Part shown: positions 1-5,878 of the stretch, one piece after another | Position numbering within the stretch: the stretch's first letter is position 1 | How the letters are laid out: every line of letters starts with the position of its first letter | Assembly: GCA_039026975.1 (NCBI GenBank) | Contig: JBCCLI010000377.1 | Location: 1-6,508 of the forward strand | DNA: 6,508 bases | Direction: 5' to 3' | From: JBCBKZ01 sp039026975 | GTDB lineage: Bacteria; Bacteroidota; Bacteroidia; J057 | Program-made: the position numbers and the translations under genes | The notes under the pieces: model-generated | Told to the model about the DNA's origin: nothing | What the model saw: only the letters and a program-made list of their open reading frames with translations | Database searches by the model: none

Positions 1-789
1 CATATGTTTCCAGAAATGAAGACCTGTATGCGTTCAGGGATCTCACTAGTAAGCGGCCTCCATGAGTTCTTGTCTGATGAGCCTGAACTGAGTGAGGTAG
101 CAGAAAAGTATGGGGTGTCACTCATAGATGTGAGAAAGCCCAAGCCTAGAAAGGAGCTGCATTTCTGGAGCGGAAAAATCATGGAAGTAAGCTGCCCTAA
201 AGTTGCTGTAATGGGAGCTGATTGTGGGATAGGAAAGAGAACTACGGCTAGATTCTTAGTAGAAAAGCTACAAGAAGAGGGCGTAAATGCCCAAATGATT
301 TATACTGGACAGACCGGTTGGTTACAGGGGGGAGTGTATGGATTTATTTTTGATTCTACCCTAAATGACTTTGTCTCCGGGGAGTTAGAACATGCTATCC
401 ATAGCTGTTTTGTAAAGGAGGGTCCCGACATCATTATTGTAGAGGGACAGGCCGCTTTACGGAATCCCAGTGGGCCATGTGGTTCTGAGTTCCTGGTTTC
501 CGGCCAAATGGATGGGGTTATTCTCCAGTATGCTCCGGCCAGAAAGTTTTATAAAGGGTGGGAGAAAACAGGTATTCCCATGCCTGACCCCGCCTCTGAG
601 ATAGCCCTTATCAAGGCCTACGGGGTACCTACCTTGGGCATGAGTCTTAATACAAAGGGATTAACACAGGCAGAGGCCCAGCAGTACCAAAACACCTATG
701 CTGACTCCTTAGGTCTTCCGGTAGTCCTACCTGTGGAGGAAGGCGTAGAAGGGCTATTATCATCTATCAAAAGTCTATTGCCCTCATGA
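1..789 (+). CDS. DUF1611 family P-loop protein (DgcN-like), 5'-partial
   Basis: The frame is open to the window edge (a His codon precedes the first visible Met), and family members are usually about 330-350 residues, so roughly 70-90 N-terminal residues are probably missing. The 261 visible residues start near the end of the N-terminal Rossmann-like domain (SLVSGLHEFLSDEPEL, then IDVRKPK at about 41-47). The P-loop domain follows: Walker A-like GADCGIGKRTT (71-81), TGQTGWLQG (102-110) and a Walker B-like strand IIIVEGQAAL (143-152). DUF1611 proteins commonly sit next to dipeptide-epimerase genes. One branch, DgcN, has been described as a D-glutamate N-acetyltransferase acting with the racemase DgcA. 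The stop overlaps the next start as ATGA, so translational coupling is likely. The family assignment is firm. The reaction is inferred from family and neighbour only, and a role in muropeptide or other D-amino-acid metabolism is equally possible. Presumably cytoplasmic, as no signal or membrane segment is visible. Confidence 0.88.
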   Translation, partial: HMFPEMKTCMRSGISLVSGLHEFLSDEPELSEVAEKYGVSLIDVRKPKPRKELHFWSGKIMEVSCPKVAVMGADCGIGKRTTARFLVEKLQEEGVNAQMIYTGQTGWLQGGVYGFIFDSTLNDFVSGELEHAIHSCFVKEGPDIIIVEGQAALRNPSGPCGSEFLVSGQMDGVILQYAPARKFYKGWEKTGIPMPDPASEIALIKAYGVPTLGMSLNTKGLTQAEAQQYQNTYADSLGLPVVLPVEEGVEGLLSSIKSLLPS

Positions 790-1853
790 AGATTACATCC
801 ATCAGAGTAGAAAAGGAAAACCTGGAATTGACTAGGCCCTATTCCATAGCCTATAAGACAGTAAGCGCAGTGGAAAATGTCATCGTCAGGGTAGAAGGGG
901 AGAATGGAATGACAGGAATAGGCGCCGCCAATCCCAGTAAGCTGGTAGTAGGAGAAGATGTGCATGAGACGGAACAGCTCCTCAATGAGCAAGCCCTCAA
1001 TCAATTTGTAGGTAAAGATATACGTGAAATACACCTACTATGTGAAAGACTGCATGAGCTTTTTCCGGGTAAACCTGGTGCTAAATGTGCATTGGATATA
1101 GCTTTTTATGACCTCTTCACCCAATATCTAGGGGTACCTCTAGCTAGCTATCTTGGCCAGGCACATACGGAACTCCCCACTTCTATTACTATAGGGATAA
1201 AGACCCTCGAAGAAACCATGGAGGAGGCGGGAGAATATGTAGGACGGGGGTTCTCATACTTGAAAGTAAAAATTGGTGGAAACTTAGAGGAAGACCTTGA
1301 ACGGTTAACTAAGCTTCGGGAAAAATATGGTACTAGTATCCACATAAGAGTAGATGCCAATCAAGGATATTCAGTAGAAGAATTTACTACTTTCTATCAT
1401 AGAAGCACAAAACTTGATTTGGAGCTGGTAGAACAACCACTTCCCAGAGATAAGACTGCTCATATGGGAGATTTTTCTCCTGAAATAAGGAAAGTGATAG
1501 CCGGAGATGAGTCTTTAGTAAATGTAGAGGATGCGCTATTCTTAGCCCGGGGAGAAACCCTTTGTGGGATTTTTAATATTAAGCTCATGAAGTGCGGGGG
1601 GGTATATCAGGCTAAAAGAATAGCGGAAATAGGAAGAAATCACGGAATTTCGCTTATGTGGGGATGTAATGATGAAAGTATAATCAGTATTTCCGCCGCG
1701 TTACATGCTGCTTTTTCCTGCCCTCACACCCGTTACTTAGACCTGGACGGAAGCCTGGATTTAGCTAAGGACGTAGTGGCAGGAGGCTTTGTGATGCAAG
1801 ATGGGGTGATGTCCTTATCTGGAGGTACGGGCCTAGGGGTGAAAATATTATGA
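786..1853 (+). CDS. Enolase-superfamily dipeptide epimerase (L-Ala-D/L-Glu epimerase or N-acetyl-D-Glu racemase DgcA type)
   Basis: A complete 355-residue protein, the normal length for the muconate-lactonizing subgroup of the enolase superfamily. The N-terminal capping domain (about 1-120) is followed by a (beta/alpha)7-beta barrel. Visible catalytic set: KxK at K160 and K162, Mg2+ ligands D190 (RVDANQGY), E216 (LVEQPL) and D241 (AGDES), and the opposite-face lysine K266 (NIKLMKCGG). These let it take and return the alpha-proton of a glutamyl residue. A DxD pair (D319, D321) matches the motif that, in L-Ala-D/L-Glu epimerases, binds the free amino group of the dipeptide. The start codon lies inside the stop of the upstream DUF1611 gene (ATGA) with no Shine-Dalgarno sequence, which indicates reinitiation and a shared transcript. 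Likely roles are recycling of murein-derived L-Ala-D-Glu, or racemisation of N-acetyl-D-glutamate if the operon is a DgcN/DgcA pair. The superfamily and active site are clear; the substrate is not. Confidence 0.93.
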   Translation: MKITSIRVEKENLELTRPYSIAYKTVSAVENVIVRVEGENGMTGIGAANPSKLVVGEDVHETEQLLNEQALNQFVGKDIREIHLLCERLHELFPGKPGAKCALDIAFYDLFTQYLGVPLASYLGQAHTELPTSITIGIKTLEETMEEAGEYVGRGFSYLKVKIGGNLEEDLERLTKLREKYGTSIHIRVDANQGYSVEEFTTFYHRSTKLDLELVEQPLPRDKTAHMGDFSPEIRKVIAGDESLVNVEDALFLARGETLCGIFNIKLMKCGGVYQAKRIAEIGRNHGISLMWGCNDESIISISAALHAAFSCPHTRYLDLDGSLDLAKDVVAGGFVMQDGVMSLSGGTGLGVKIL

Positions 1854-1882
1854 GTAGATCCTAAAACACTTTTTTCAATTAA

Positions 1883-1892
1883 AACGGCCGTT
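1883..1892. repeat. 10-bp perfect palindrome AACGGCCGTT
   Basis: AACGGCCGTT is fully self-complementary with no loop, 30 bases after the epimerase stop. It is the only GC-rich patch in an A/T-rich stretch. It may be a protein-binding site or chance; no poly-T run follows closely enough for it to be a classical terminator. Confidence 0.4.
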
Positions 1893-1894
1893 AT

Positions 1895-1935
1895 CGGTAG
1901 GCTATCTTATGGATGTAGCTACTATCCGTAGCCTA
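1895..1935 (+). repeat. Nested inverted repeat downstream of the epimerase gene (hairpin A)
   Basis: Outer arms TAGGCTA (1898-1904) and TAGCCTA (1929-1935) enclose an inner hairpin GGAT-GT ... AC-T-ATCC (1911-1927) with an AGCT loop and one bulged T. A competing fold pairs GTAG-g-CTA (1897-1904) with TAGCTAC (1916-1922). The downstream bases are moderately T-rich but hold no clean U-run, so its use as a terminator for the two-gene operon is possible but weak. The words CGGTAGGCTA and TAGCTAC recur after the next gene (3066-3087). Confidence 0.5.
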
Positions 1936-1961
1936 ATTCTCTTCTAAAATTCCTTTCCCTT

Positions 1962-1997
1962 AACGCTGATAGATGAAGAGGAAAAGTGGACAGCGTT
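1962..1997. repeat. Inverted repeat AACGCTG / CAGCGTT with 22-bp spacer
   Basis: AACGCTG at 1962-1968 is perfectly complementary in reverse to CAGCGTT at 1991-1997, shortly upstream of the thioredoxin-like gene. A second short pair, CTCTTC (1939-1944) and GAAGAG (1975-1980), interleaves with it, so the two stems would compete or form a pseudoknot. It may be a regulator site or leader structure. With seven bases per arm, chance is not excluded. Confidence 0.3.
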
Positions 1998-2052
1998 TCC
2001 TTGATAATCCTATTAGTATTATAAAAATTTTCTGTGAACTAACAGGACAGTC

Positions 2053-2961
2053 ATGGTTCATCATACAAACCAGACTTGCCTTCCAGATTACCATTATATA
2101 CTGTGCTTATTGTTGAGTTTTCTTATGTTTCTACCAGAAGGAAAGCCTTCTCCATTATCAGAGGCCTATCTGGCTGGTCTTTCTGTTAGAGATTCCGCGG
2201 GCCATTTCAAACAAATGCACAGAATGGCTAAGTCTCAGGGTAAGTATCTCGCCATCTTTTTTTATGATGTCATGTCTACTAAAAGCAGAGAGGCAGAAAA
2301 GATGCTATATGCTAAATACCAATATGACCAGCAGTTTAGTACTTCTGTATTATTGATGAGGCAAAATGGATTTGCTGTATCTGGAGAGGCCAAGCAATTA
2401 AAAGAAGCCTTTTACATTAAGAGACTCCCTACCCTACTCATTCTGGATGAAGAAAGAAGAGTAGTGGAGAAAATAGAAGGTAGTTTTGGAGAAGAAATAG
2501 TGAACAAGTTATTCCATGAAGAAGTAGAAAAAGATAATCTTCCTTTTTCCTGGCAGAAAGAGAAAGTTTCTGAAGTAAGCACAAACGCCTACAGGGCAGC
2601 AGGTGCAAGTACGAGGGCTTCAACTTCTTCTACTTATATGCCTTCTTTTACTTACTTCCCTACGGAAGCGTATGTCCTTCAGCCGGAAAAAGAAGGGTAT
2701 AACGCGCCTCAGTATGGGTTAGTCATCCGCTCGGGATTAAGCTGGGAGCAATGCGTGCAGCGTACAGGAGCATGGTTATTATTATGGCCCTCTATAATTT
2801 GGGCAAGGTATGATGAGAATGATACATACAGCCTGGTATTAGGAGGATCAGAAAAAAAGCGGGAGATAAAAAAATTCAAAAGGTACCTGGCTGAACATGG
2901 AATTTCCTCCACTGTAAGCCTGTTTGCACCAGATATATATCATTATCGGAGGCTATTTTAG
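2053..2961 (+). CDS. Exported thioredoxin-like fold protein without CXXC, with a C-terminal SPOR-like domain
   Basis: 302 residues. The N-terminus has a hydrophobic segment (YILCLLLSFLMFL, 15-27) preceded by a short polar stretch, which fits a signal peptide; there is no clear lipobox. Residues about 45-155 read as a thioredoxin-like fold: a GKYLAIFFYD strand (63-72), a helix where the CXXC would lie but with DVMSTKSREAEK (72-83) instead, and the conserved cis-proline loop RLPTLLILD (124-132) followed by IEGSFG. No redox cysteines are present there, so disulphide chemistry is unlikely. A Ser/Thr-rich linker (about 175-200) leads to residues 221-292, whose beta-alpha-beta-beta-alpha-beta order (YGLVIRSG, WEQCVQRTGAWLL, YSLVLGGS, KKFKRYLAEHGI) fits a SPOR domain, a fold that binds glycan strands lacking stem peptides. 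The start was chosen because it supplies the signal peptide; the ribosome site is weak. It appears to be a single-gene unit. The thioredoxin-like call is fairly sure, the SPOR call is inference, and the function is unknown. Confidence 0.8.
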   Translation: MVHHTNQTCLPDYHYILCLLLSFLMFLPEGKPSPLSEAYLAGLSVRDSAGHFKQMHRMAKSQGKYLAIFFYDVMSTKSREAEKMLYAKYQYDQQFSTSVLLMRQNGFAVSGEAKQLKEAFYIKRLPTLLILDEERRVVEKIEGSFGEEIVNKLFHEEVEKDNLPFSWQKEKVSEVSTNAYRAAGASTRASTSSTYMPSFTYFPTEAYVLQPEKEGYNAPQYGLVIRSGLSWEQCVQRTGAWLLLWPSIIWARYDENDTYSLVLGGSEKKREIKKFKRYLAEHGISSTVSLFAPDIYHYRRLF

Positions 2962-3063
2962 GTAAGGTCTACGTGAAAACTATACTTTTCCTCCTCTGAT
3001 ATTGACCTTCTAATCCCCATGTATCTGTATATACATGTGTGCATGTGCCTTTTACTATCAACT

Positions 3064-3090
3064 TCCGGTAGGCTAATCACTAGCTACGGA
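3064..3090 (+). repeat. Hairpin downstream of the thioredoxin-like gene (hairpin B)
   Basis: TCC-g-GTAG-g-CTA (3064-3075) pairs with TAG-CTAC-GGA (3081-3090) around an ATCAC loop, giving ten base pairs with two single bulged Gs. It contains the same CGGTAGGCTA and TAGCTAC words as the structure at 1895-1935, on the other side of the gene. It lies in the 240-bp gap between two convergent genes. A/T-rich sequence but no clean U-run follows, so a terminator role is uncertain. Apart from this hairpin and a weak GAAAA/TTTTC pair at 2975-2990, the gap holds nothing I can identify. Confidence 0.45.
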
Positions 3091-3201
3091 TCAGTTACAT
3101 TAACGCTTGAATTAGCTCTTGAGCATTTATATCCATCCCCATTAAAGCGAAAGTATTCATTCACAGCCATTTTTCAGCGGATAAGTGCTAATACCTCTCA
3201 T

Positions 3202-3837
3202 TTAAGATGTGGAAACTATATACCTAAAGGTTAGGTTAAGCCGGGGCTCCACCAGTTTTTTAGTTTTGGGGACCTGATGCTTCCAGTATTGCTGAGTAAG
3301 CCCTTTCATCACAAAGAGAGAGCCTGACTTTAGCGAAAAGCTGATGAGGGGAATTTCTTTTCGGTACTTGTGTTTGAACTGAAACCTTCTTTCTGCTCCC
3401 AGGGAAATAGAGGCAATAACTGGTTGCTGTCCCAGCTCTTTTTCATCATCACTATGCCAGCCCATGCTATCTGCTCCTTCTCTGTAAAGGTTAATGAGGA
3501 CGCTGTTAAACTGAGCCTTACAAAAATCAGCTACTTTTTTTTTCAGAGATAGGAGTTCCGGCGTCCAGGGCTGAGGCGGAAGCTTTAGCCCGGAGTAGGT
3601 GTAGGAGGCCTCAGGTTCACCATGCCAGGCAGTAAGCCTAGGCTGAGCTACTTTTTTCCCGAATAAGTGGATATACTCCTGTTTCCATGGAATAGAAGCA
3701 AGTAGCACCTCTTTCATGTGAGTAGCCTCCTGCTGAGAGAGGAAGTCTTCCACATGTATCCACGCTGCTTCAGGCGGGGCATAAAAAGCACGATTCCCCC
3801 GCTTATGAGTCAACCAGTTTTTCAGATAAGCTTCCAT
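3202..3837 (-). CDS. AlkB-family 2-oxoglutarate/Fe(II)-dependent dioxygenase (nucleic-acid dealkylation)
   Basis: 211 residues, the usual size for AlkB proteins. AlkB enzymes use Fe(II), O2 and 2-oxoglutarate to hydroxylate N-alkyl groups on bases such as 1-methyladenine and 3-methylcytosine, releasing formaldehyde. Visible hallmarks are the substrate-side strand QPRLTAWHG (65-73), YTYSGLKLPPQPW (79-91), NLYREGADSMGWHSDDE (116-132) with iron ligands H128 and D130, SISLGAERRFQF (144-154), the third iron ligand H187 (WKHQVPKT) and the 2-oxoglutarate-binding RLNLTFR (199-205) with R199 and R205. The pattern resembles the ALKBH2/ALKBH3-like branch common in bacteria more than E. coli AlkB itself. 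The ATG at 3835-3837 has no Shine-Dalgarno sequence but is followed upstream by an 11-nt palindrome. The gene is alone on its strand and divergent from the GlsB-like gene, so it is not in an ada-type operon here. Cytoplasmic; substrate preference (DNA, RNA or both) cannot be read from sequence. Confidence 0.93.
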   Translation of the reverse strand: MEAYLKNWLTHKRGNRAFYAPPEAAWIHVEDFLSQQEATHMKEVLLASIPWKQEYIHLFGKKVAQPRLTAWHGEPEASYTYSGLKLPPQPWTPELLSLKKKVADFCKAQFNSVLINLYREGADSMGWHSDDEKELGQQPVIASISLGAERRFQFKHKYRKEIPLISFSLKSGSLFVMKGLTQQYWKHQVPKTKKLVEPRLNLTFRYIVSTS

Positions 3838-3848
3838 GTAGAATCTAC
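3838..3848. promoter_or_regulatory. Palindrome GTAGA-A-TCTAC abutting the alkB start
   Basis: GTAGAATCTAC has perfect 5-bp arms around one central base and touches the alkB start codon. An RNA hairpin is impossible with a one-base loop, so if functional it would be a DNA operator. Chance is a real alternative. Confidence 0.25.
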
Positions 3849-3864
3849 CAATCGTTTGTGGAAG

Positions 3865-3893
3865 AGGAGGTAAAGATGTACATTAACATATAG
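3865..3893 (+). promoter_or_regulatory. Possible leader mini-ORF with perfect Shine-Dalgarno upstream of the GlsB-like gene
   Basis: AGGAGG (3865-3870), a five-base spacer, then ATG TAC ATT AAC ATA TAG (3876-3893), encoding Met-Tyr-Ile-Asn-Ile. None of the other starts in the window has so strong a ribosome site. The stop codon overlaps the first base of the hairpin at 3893-3911, the layout of a translated leader. Whether this stretch is transcribed is unknown. Confidence 0.25.
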
Positions 3894-3911
3894 AGATAAA
3901 GAGTTTATCTC
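3893..3911 (+). promoter_or_regulatory. Perfect 8-bp hairpin in the GlsB leader region
   Basis: GAGATAAA (3893-3900), loop GAG, TTTATCTC (3904-3911), all eight pairs matched. It lies 45 bases before the GlsB-like start in the alkB-glsB divergent gap. It could act as an RNA hairpin in the 5' leader or as a dyad operator. No U-run follows, so it is not a terminator. Confidence 0.45.
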
Positions 3912-3955
3912 AGCTAAAATCATAAAATCTAACACGTAAACCTAAACACATTGCT

Positions 3956-4198
3956 ATGAGCAGTCTATTGTATTTTGCACTTATCGGTATAGCCGCAGGA
4001 TGGTTAGGAGGTAGAATCATGAAGGGAAGTGGGTTCGGCCTCATCGGAAATCTGGTAGTCGGAGTAATAGGTGCCATTCTAGGCGGATGGGCTTTAGGCG
4101 CCCTTGGGATTTATACAAGTGGACTAATAGGCTCACTGATTTCAGCCACAGTAGGTGCTATGTTATTACTGTTTATTGTCAGCCTTATTAAAAAGTGA
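3956..4198 (+). CDS. GlsB/YeaQ/YmgE family (transglycosylase-associated) small membrane protein
   Basis: 80 residues, the standard size for this family (Pfam Transgly_assoc). It is almost entirely hydrophobic and glycine-rich, with three predicted membrane segments at about 4-20 (LLYFALIGIAAGWLGG), 27-50 (FGLIGNLVVGVIGAILGGWALG) and 55-77 (SGLIGSLISATVGAMLLLFIVSL), ending in a Lys-Lys tail. The GWLGGRIMKGSGFGLIGNLVVGVIGA pattern (positions 15-40) is the family signature. The name comes from an old annotation; no transglycosylase activity is implied. Members are often induced by general stress, and in Gram-negatives they sit in the inner membrane with unknown biochemical role. The gene is monocistronic, with a strong terminator 35 bases after the stop. 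No Shine-Dalgarno sequence precedes the ATG. Confidence 0.92.
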   Translation: MSSLLYFALIGIAAGWLGGRIMKGSGFGLIGNLVVGVIGAILGGWALGALGIYTSGLIGSLISATVGAMLLLFIVSLIKK

Positions 4199-4232
4199 TC
4201 CCACTTAAGTAGGCATCTTGTGAAAAAACACC

Positions 4233-4258
4233 GTGGGTATCCTGAGAGGGATACCCAC
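4233..4258. terminator. Bidirectional intrinsic terminator between glsB-like gene and nhaC
   Basis: A perfect 10-bp stem GTGGGTATCC (4233-4242) and GGATACCCAC (4249-4258) with a TGAGAG loop. On the + strand a T-rich tail follows (TATTATTTTGCTT). On the - strand a run of six T follows (complement of the AAAAAA at 4223-4228). It therefore serves both converging genes, and it ends only 18 bases before the nhaC stop codon. Confidence 0.9.
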
Positions 4259-4276
4259 TATTATTTTGCTTACCTG

Positions 4277-5758
4277 CTAAGCGGCTAGCTCTGTAGTTGC
4301 AGCCTGCTGTTCTTCTGGTGTTAGCTTCGCAATCTTATACCCGGCAAACCCTATGATCATAGTCATAATAGGACTGATAATATTAAAGAAGCAGTAAGGG
4401 GCATAAAGTAAGGTGGCTACCCCTAATACACCCGCCTGGGTAGCTCCACAGGTATTCCATGGGATAAGCACAGAAGTAACAGTACCAGAATCTTCCAGCG
4501 TTCTGCTAAGGTTTTGGGGGGCTAAGCCTCGGTCTCTAAAAGTGGAGGCATACATTCTCCCAGGTACTACAATAGAAAGGTACTGGTCTGAAGCTGTCAC
4601 ATTGAAGAATAAGCAGGTGCCAGTAGTGGTAGCTATGAGGGAACCCGTAGATTTTGCCAGCTTAATGAGGGATTCAGTGATTCTCTTCAGTAATCCACAA
4701 GCTTCCATGATACCTCCAAAAAGCATGGCACAGATGATCAGCCAAATGGTATTAAGCATACCTGCCATACCTCCTGTAGAAAGTAGTTCATTAGCAATTT
4801 CATTAGAGGTAGTTACACTGGTATCTCTGGATAAGGCATTCATAACTGTTACATAGGCATCAGCAGCATAGCTTCCCGTTTTCCCTCCCAGCTCACTTAC
4901 TATACCTGGTTGAAAGATGAGGGCAAATACCCCACCCAATAATGAGCCTGCTAATAAGGCTGGCACTGCTGGAACTTTCTTTACTATCATCCAGATCACG
5001 GCTACAGGGACTAAAAAAAGCAGTAAGTTAATATTGAATTTTTCACTAATGGCAGCTAGTAAAGGCTCTACTTCTGTAACATCAGCACTCCCAGAGCCGC
5101 TAAACCCTATAAAGAGAAAAATCAAAAGGGTAATGACAATAGAAGGAATGGTGGTAAGGGTCATATACCGTATGTGCGTAAATAAGTCAGTTCCGGCTAC
5201 GGCAGGTGCCAGGTTAGTGGTATCAGACAGGGGGGACATTTTATCACCGAAATAGGCACCGGAAATGATGGCTCCTGCTATCAGCCCCTCTGACCATCCA
5301 AGTGCTTTTCCTATCCCTAATAGCGCAATCCCTACAGTAGCTACAGTAGACCATGAACTGCCTGTAGCCAGAGATACGATAGCACAAACGATACAGGCAG
5401 CAAACAGGAAGATCTGGGCATTTAGGATTTTGAGGCCATAGTAGATCATAGCTGGGACTATTCCACTAATCAGCCAGGTACCCGCTAAGGAGCCTATCAG
5501 TAATAAGATTACGACAGCAGGTAAGGCAGATTTCACACTATTTACCGCGCCACTAAATAGCCCTTTCCAGCTATAGCCTAGCCTCATGCCCACAAGAGCG
5601 GCTATCCCTCCTGCTAAAAGTAGCACAAACTGGTTAGCACCACTCAGGCTGTCATCTCCGTAGAGAATGACATTAGTAGCTAAAAGAATAATCAGAAAAA
5701 TGATAGGCACCAGCGCTTCTAGTAGGCTGGCTTTTCTTACAGTAGAAGGTTCATTCAT
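4277..5758 (-). CDS. nhaC: Na+/H+ antiporter, NhaC family
   Basis: 493 residues and about a dozen hydrophobic membrane spans, the normal size for NhaC antiporters, which exchange cytoplasmic Na+ for external H+ in the cytoplasmic membrane (some relatives exchange malate/lactate or other ions). Family features are the N-terminal LLEALVPIIFLIILL span (12-26), TGSSWSTVATVG (132-143), the strongly conserved GDKMSPLSDTTNLAPA (171-186), FFNVTASDQYLS (384-395), LSRTLEDSGTVTSVLIPWN (417-435) and CGATQAGVLGV (437-447). The charged and polar residues in the GDKMSPLSD and DSGTV...PWN loops are the probable ion path. It starts at ATG 5756-5758 without a Shine-Dalgarno sequence and ends just before a shared terminator. 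It is divergent from the DUF6398 gene, with 120 bp between them. No paired regulator is visible. Family certain; exact ion preference inferred. Confidence 0.93.
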   Translation of the reverse strand: MNEPSTVRKASLLEALVPIIFLIILLATNVILYGDDSLSGANQFVLLLAGGIAALVGMRLGYSWKGLFSGAVNSVKSALPAVVILLLIGSLAGTWLISGIVPAMIYYGLKILNAQIFLFAACIVCAIVSLATGSSWSTVATVGIALLGIGKALGWSEGLIAGAIISGAYFGDKMSPLSDTTNLAPAVAGTDLFTHIRYMTLTTIPSIVITLLIFLFIGFSGSGSADVTEVEPLLAAISEKFNINLLLFLVPVAVIWMIVKKVPAVPALLAGSLLGGVFALIFQPGIVSELGGKTGSYAADAYVTVMNALSRDTSVTTSNEIANELLSTGGMAGMLNTIWLIICAMLFGGIMEACGLLKRITESLIKLAKSTGSLIATTTGTCLFFNVTASDQYLSIVVPGRMYASTFRDRGLAPQNLSRTLEDSGTVTSVLIPWNTCGATQAGVLGVATLLYAPYCFFNIISPIMTMIIGFAGYKIAKLTPEEQQAATTELAA

Positions 5759-5798
5759 AACGGTATTCCAGGCTTAGGCATGAGCTACTGAAATTAGG

Positions 5799-5806
5799 AA
5801 AATATA
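5799..5806 (-). promoter_or_regulatory. Possible nhaC -7 element (TATATTTT)
   Basis: Read on the - strand, TATATTTT lies about 40 bases before the nhaC start and resembles the Bacteroidota -7 consensus TAnnTTTG in seven of eight positions. I see no convincing -33 TTTG box at the right distance, so this is weak. Confidence 0.2.
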
Positions 5807-5823
5807 TGGGATATCGCATCCAT

Positions 5824-5852
5824 TTTTGATTCCCTCCGAAAAATCGTATAAT
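5824..5852 (+). promoter_or_regulatory. Probable promoter of the DUF6398 gene
   Basis: A TATAAT hexamer (5847-5852) lies 26 bases before the start codon, with TTTTGA (5824-5829) 17 bases upstream of it. The -10 is a perfect sigma-70-type match and the -35 is poor, but TTTTG also fits the Bacteroidota -33 TTTG box. No -7 box of TAnnTTTG type is present. Confidence 0.4.
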
Positions 5853-5878
5853 ACTATTACGCTTCAAAGTACTCGCTC

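Noticed and set aside
4..6. The first visible ATG as the true start of the DUF1611 gene
   Set aside because: The frame is open upstream to the window edge, and the visible protein starts inside the family's N-terminal domain, so the gene is most likely cut by the window.
696..1034. Minus-strand open frame of 112 codons across the DUF1611-epimerase junction
   Set aside because: Antisense to two well-supported genes and without recognisable protein features.
2001..2025. TTGATA ... TATAAA as a sigma-70 promoter for the thioredoxin-like gene
   Set aside because: The spacing between the candidate hexamers is about 10-13 bp, too short, and no clear TAnnTTTG box is present.
2964..3009. AAGGTC ... 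GACCTT with inner GAAAA/TTTTC as a terminator after the thioredoxin-like gene
   Set aside because: The arms are short, the outer loop is long and no U-run follows.
3019..3234. Open frame of 71 codons on the + strand between the thioredoxin-like gene and alkB
   Set aside because: No ribosome site, no recognisable domain, low-complexity start, overlaps the alkB 3' end and contains the hairpin at 3064-3090. Probably chance.
4413..5255. Two long + strand open frames inside nhaC
   Set aside because: Antisense shadows of a conserved membrane-protein gene; their translations show no domain or membrane pattern of their own.
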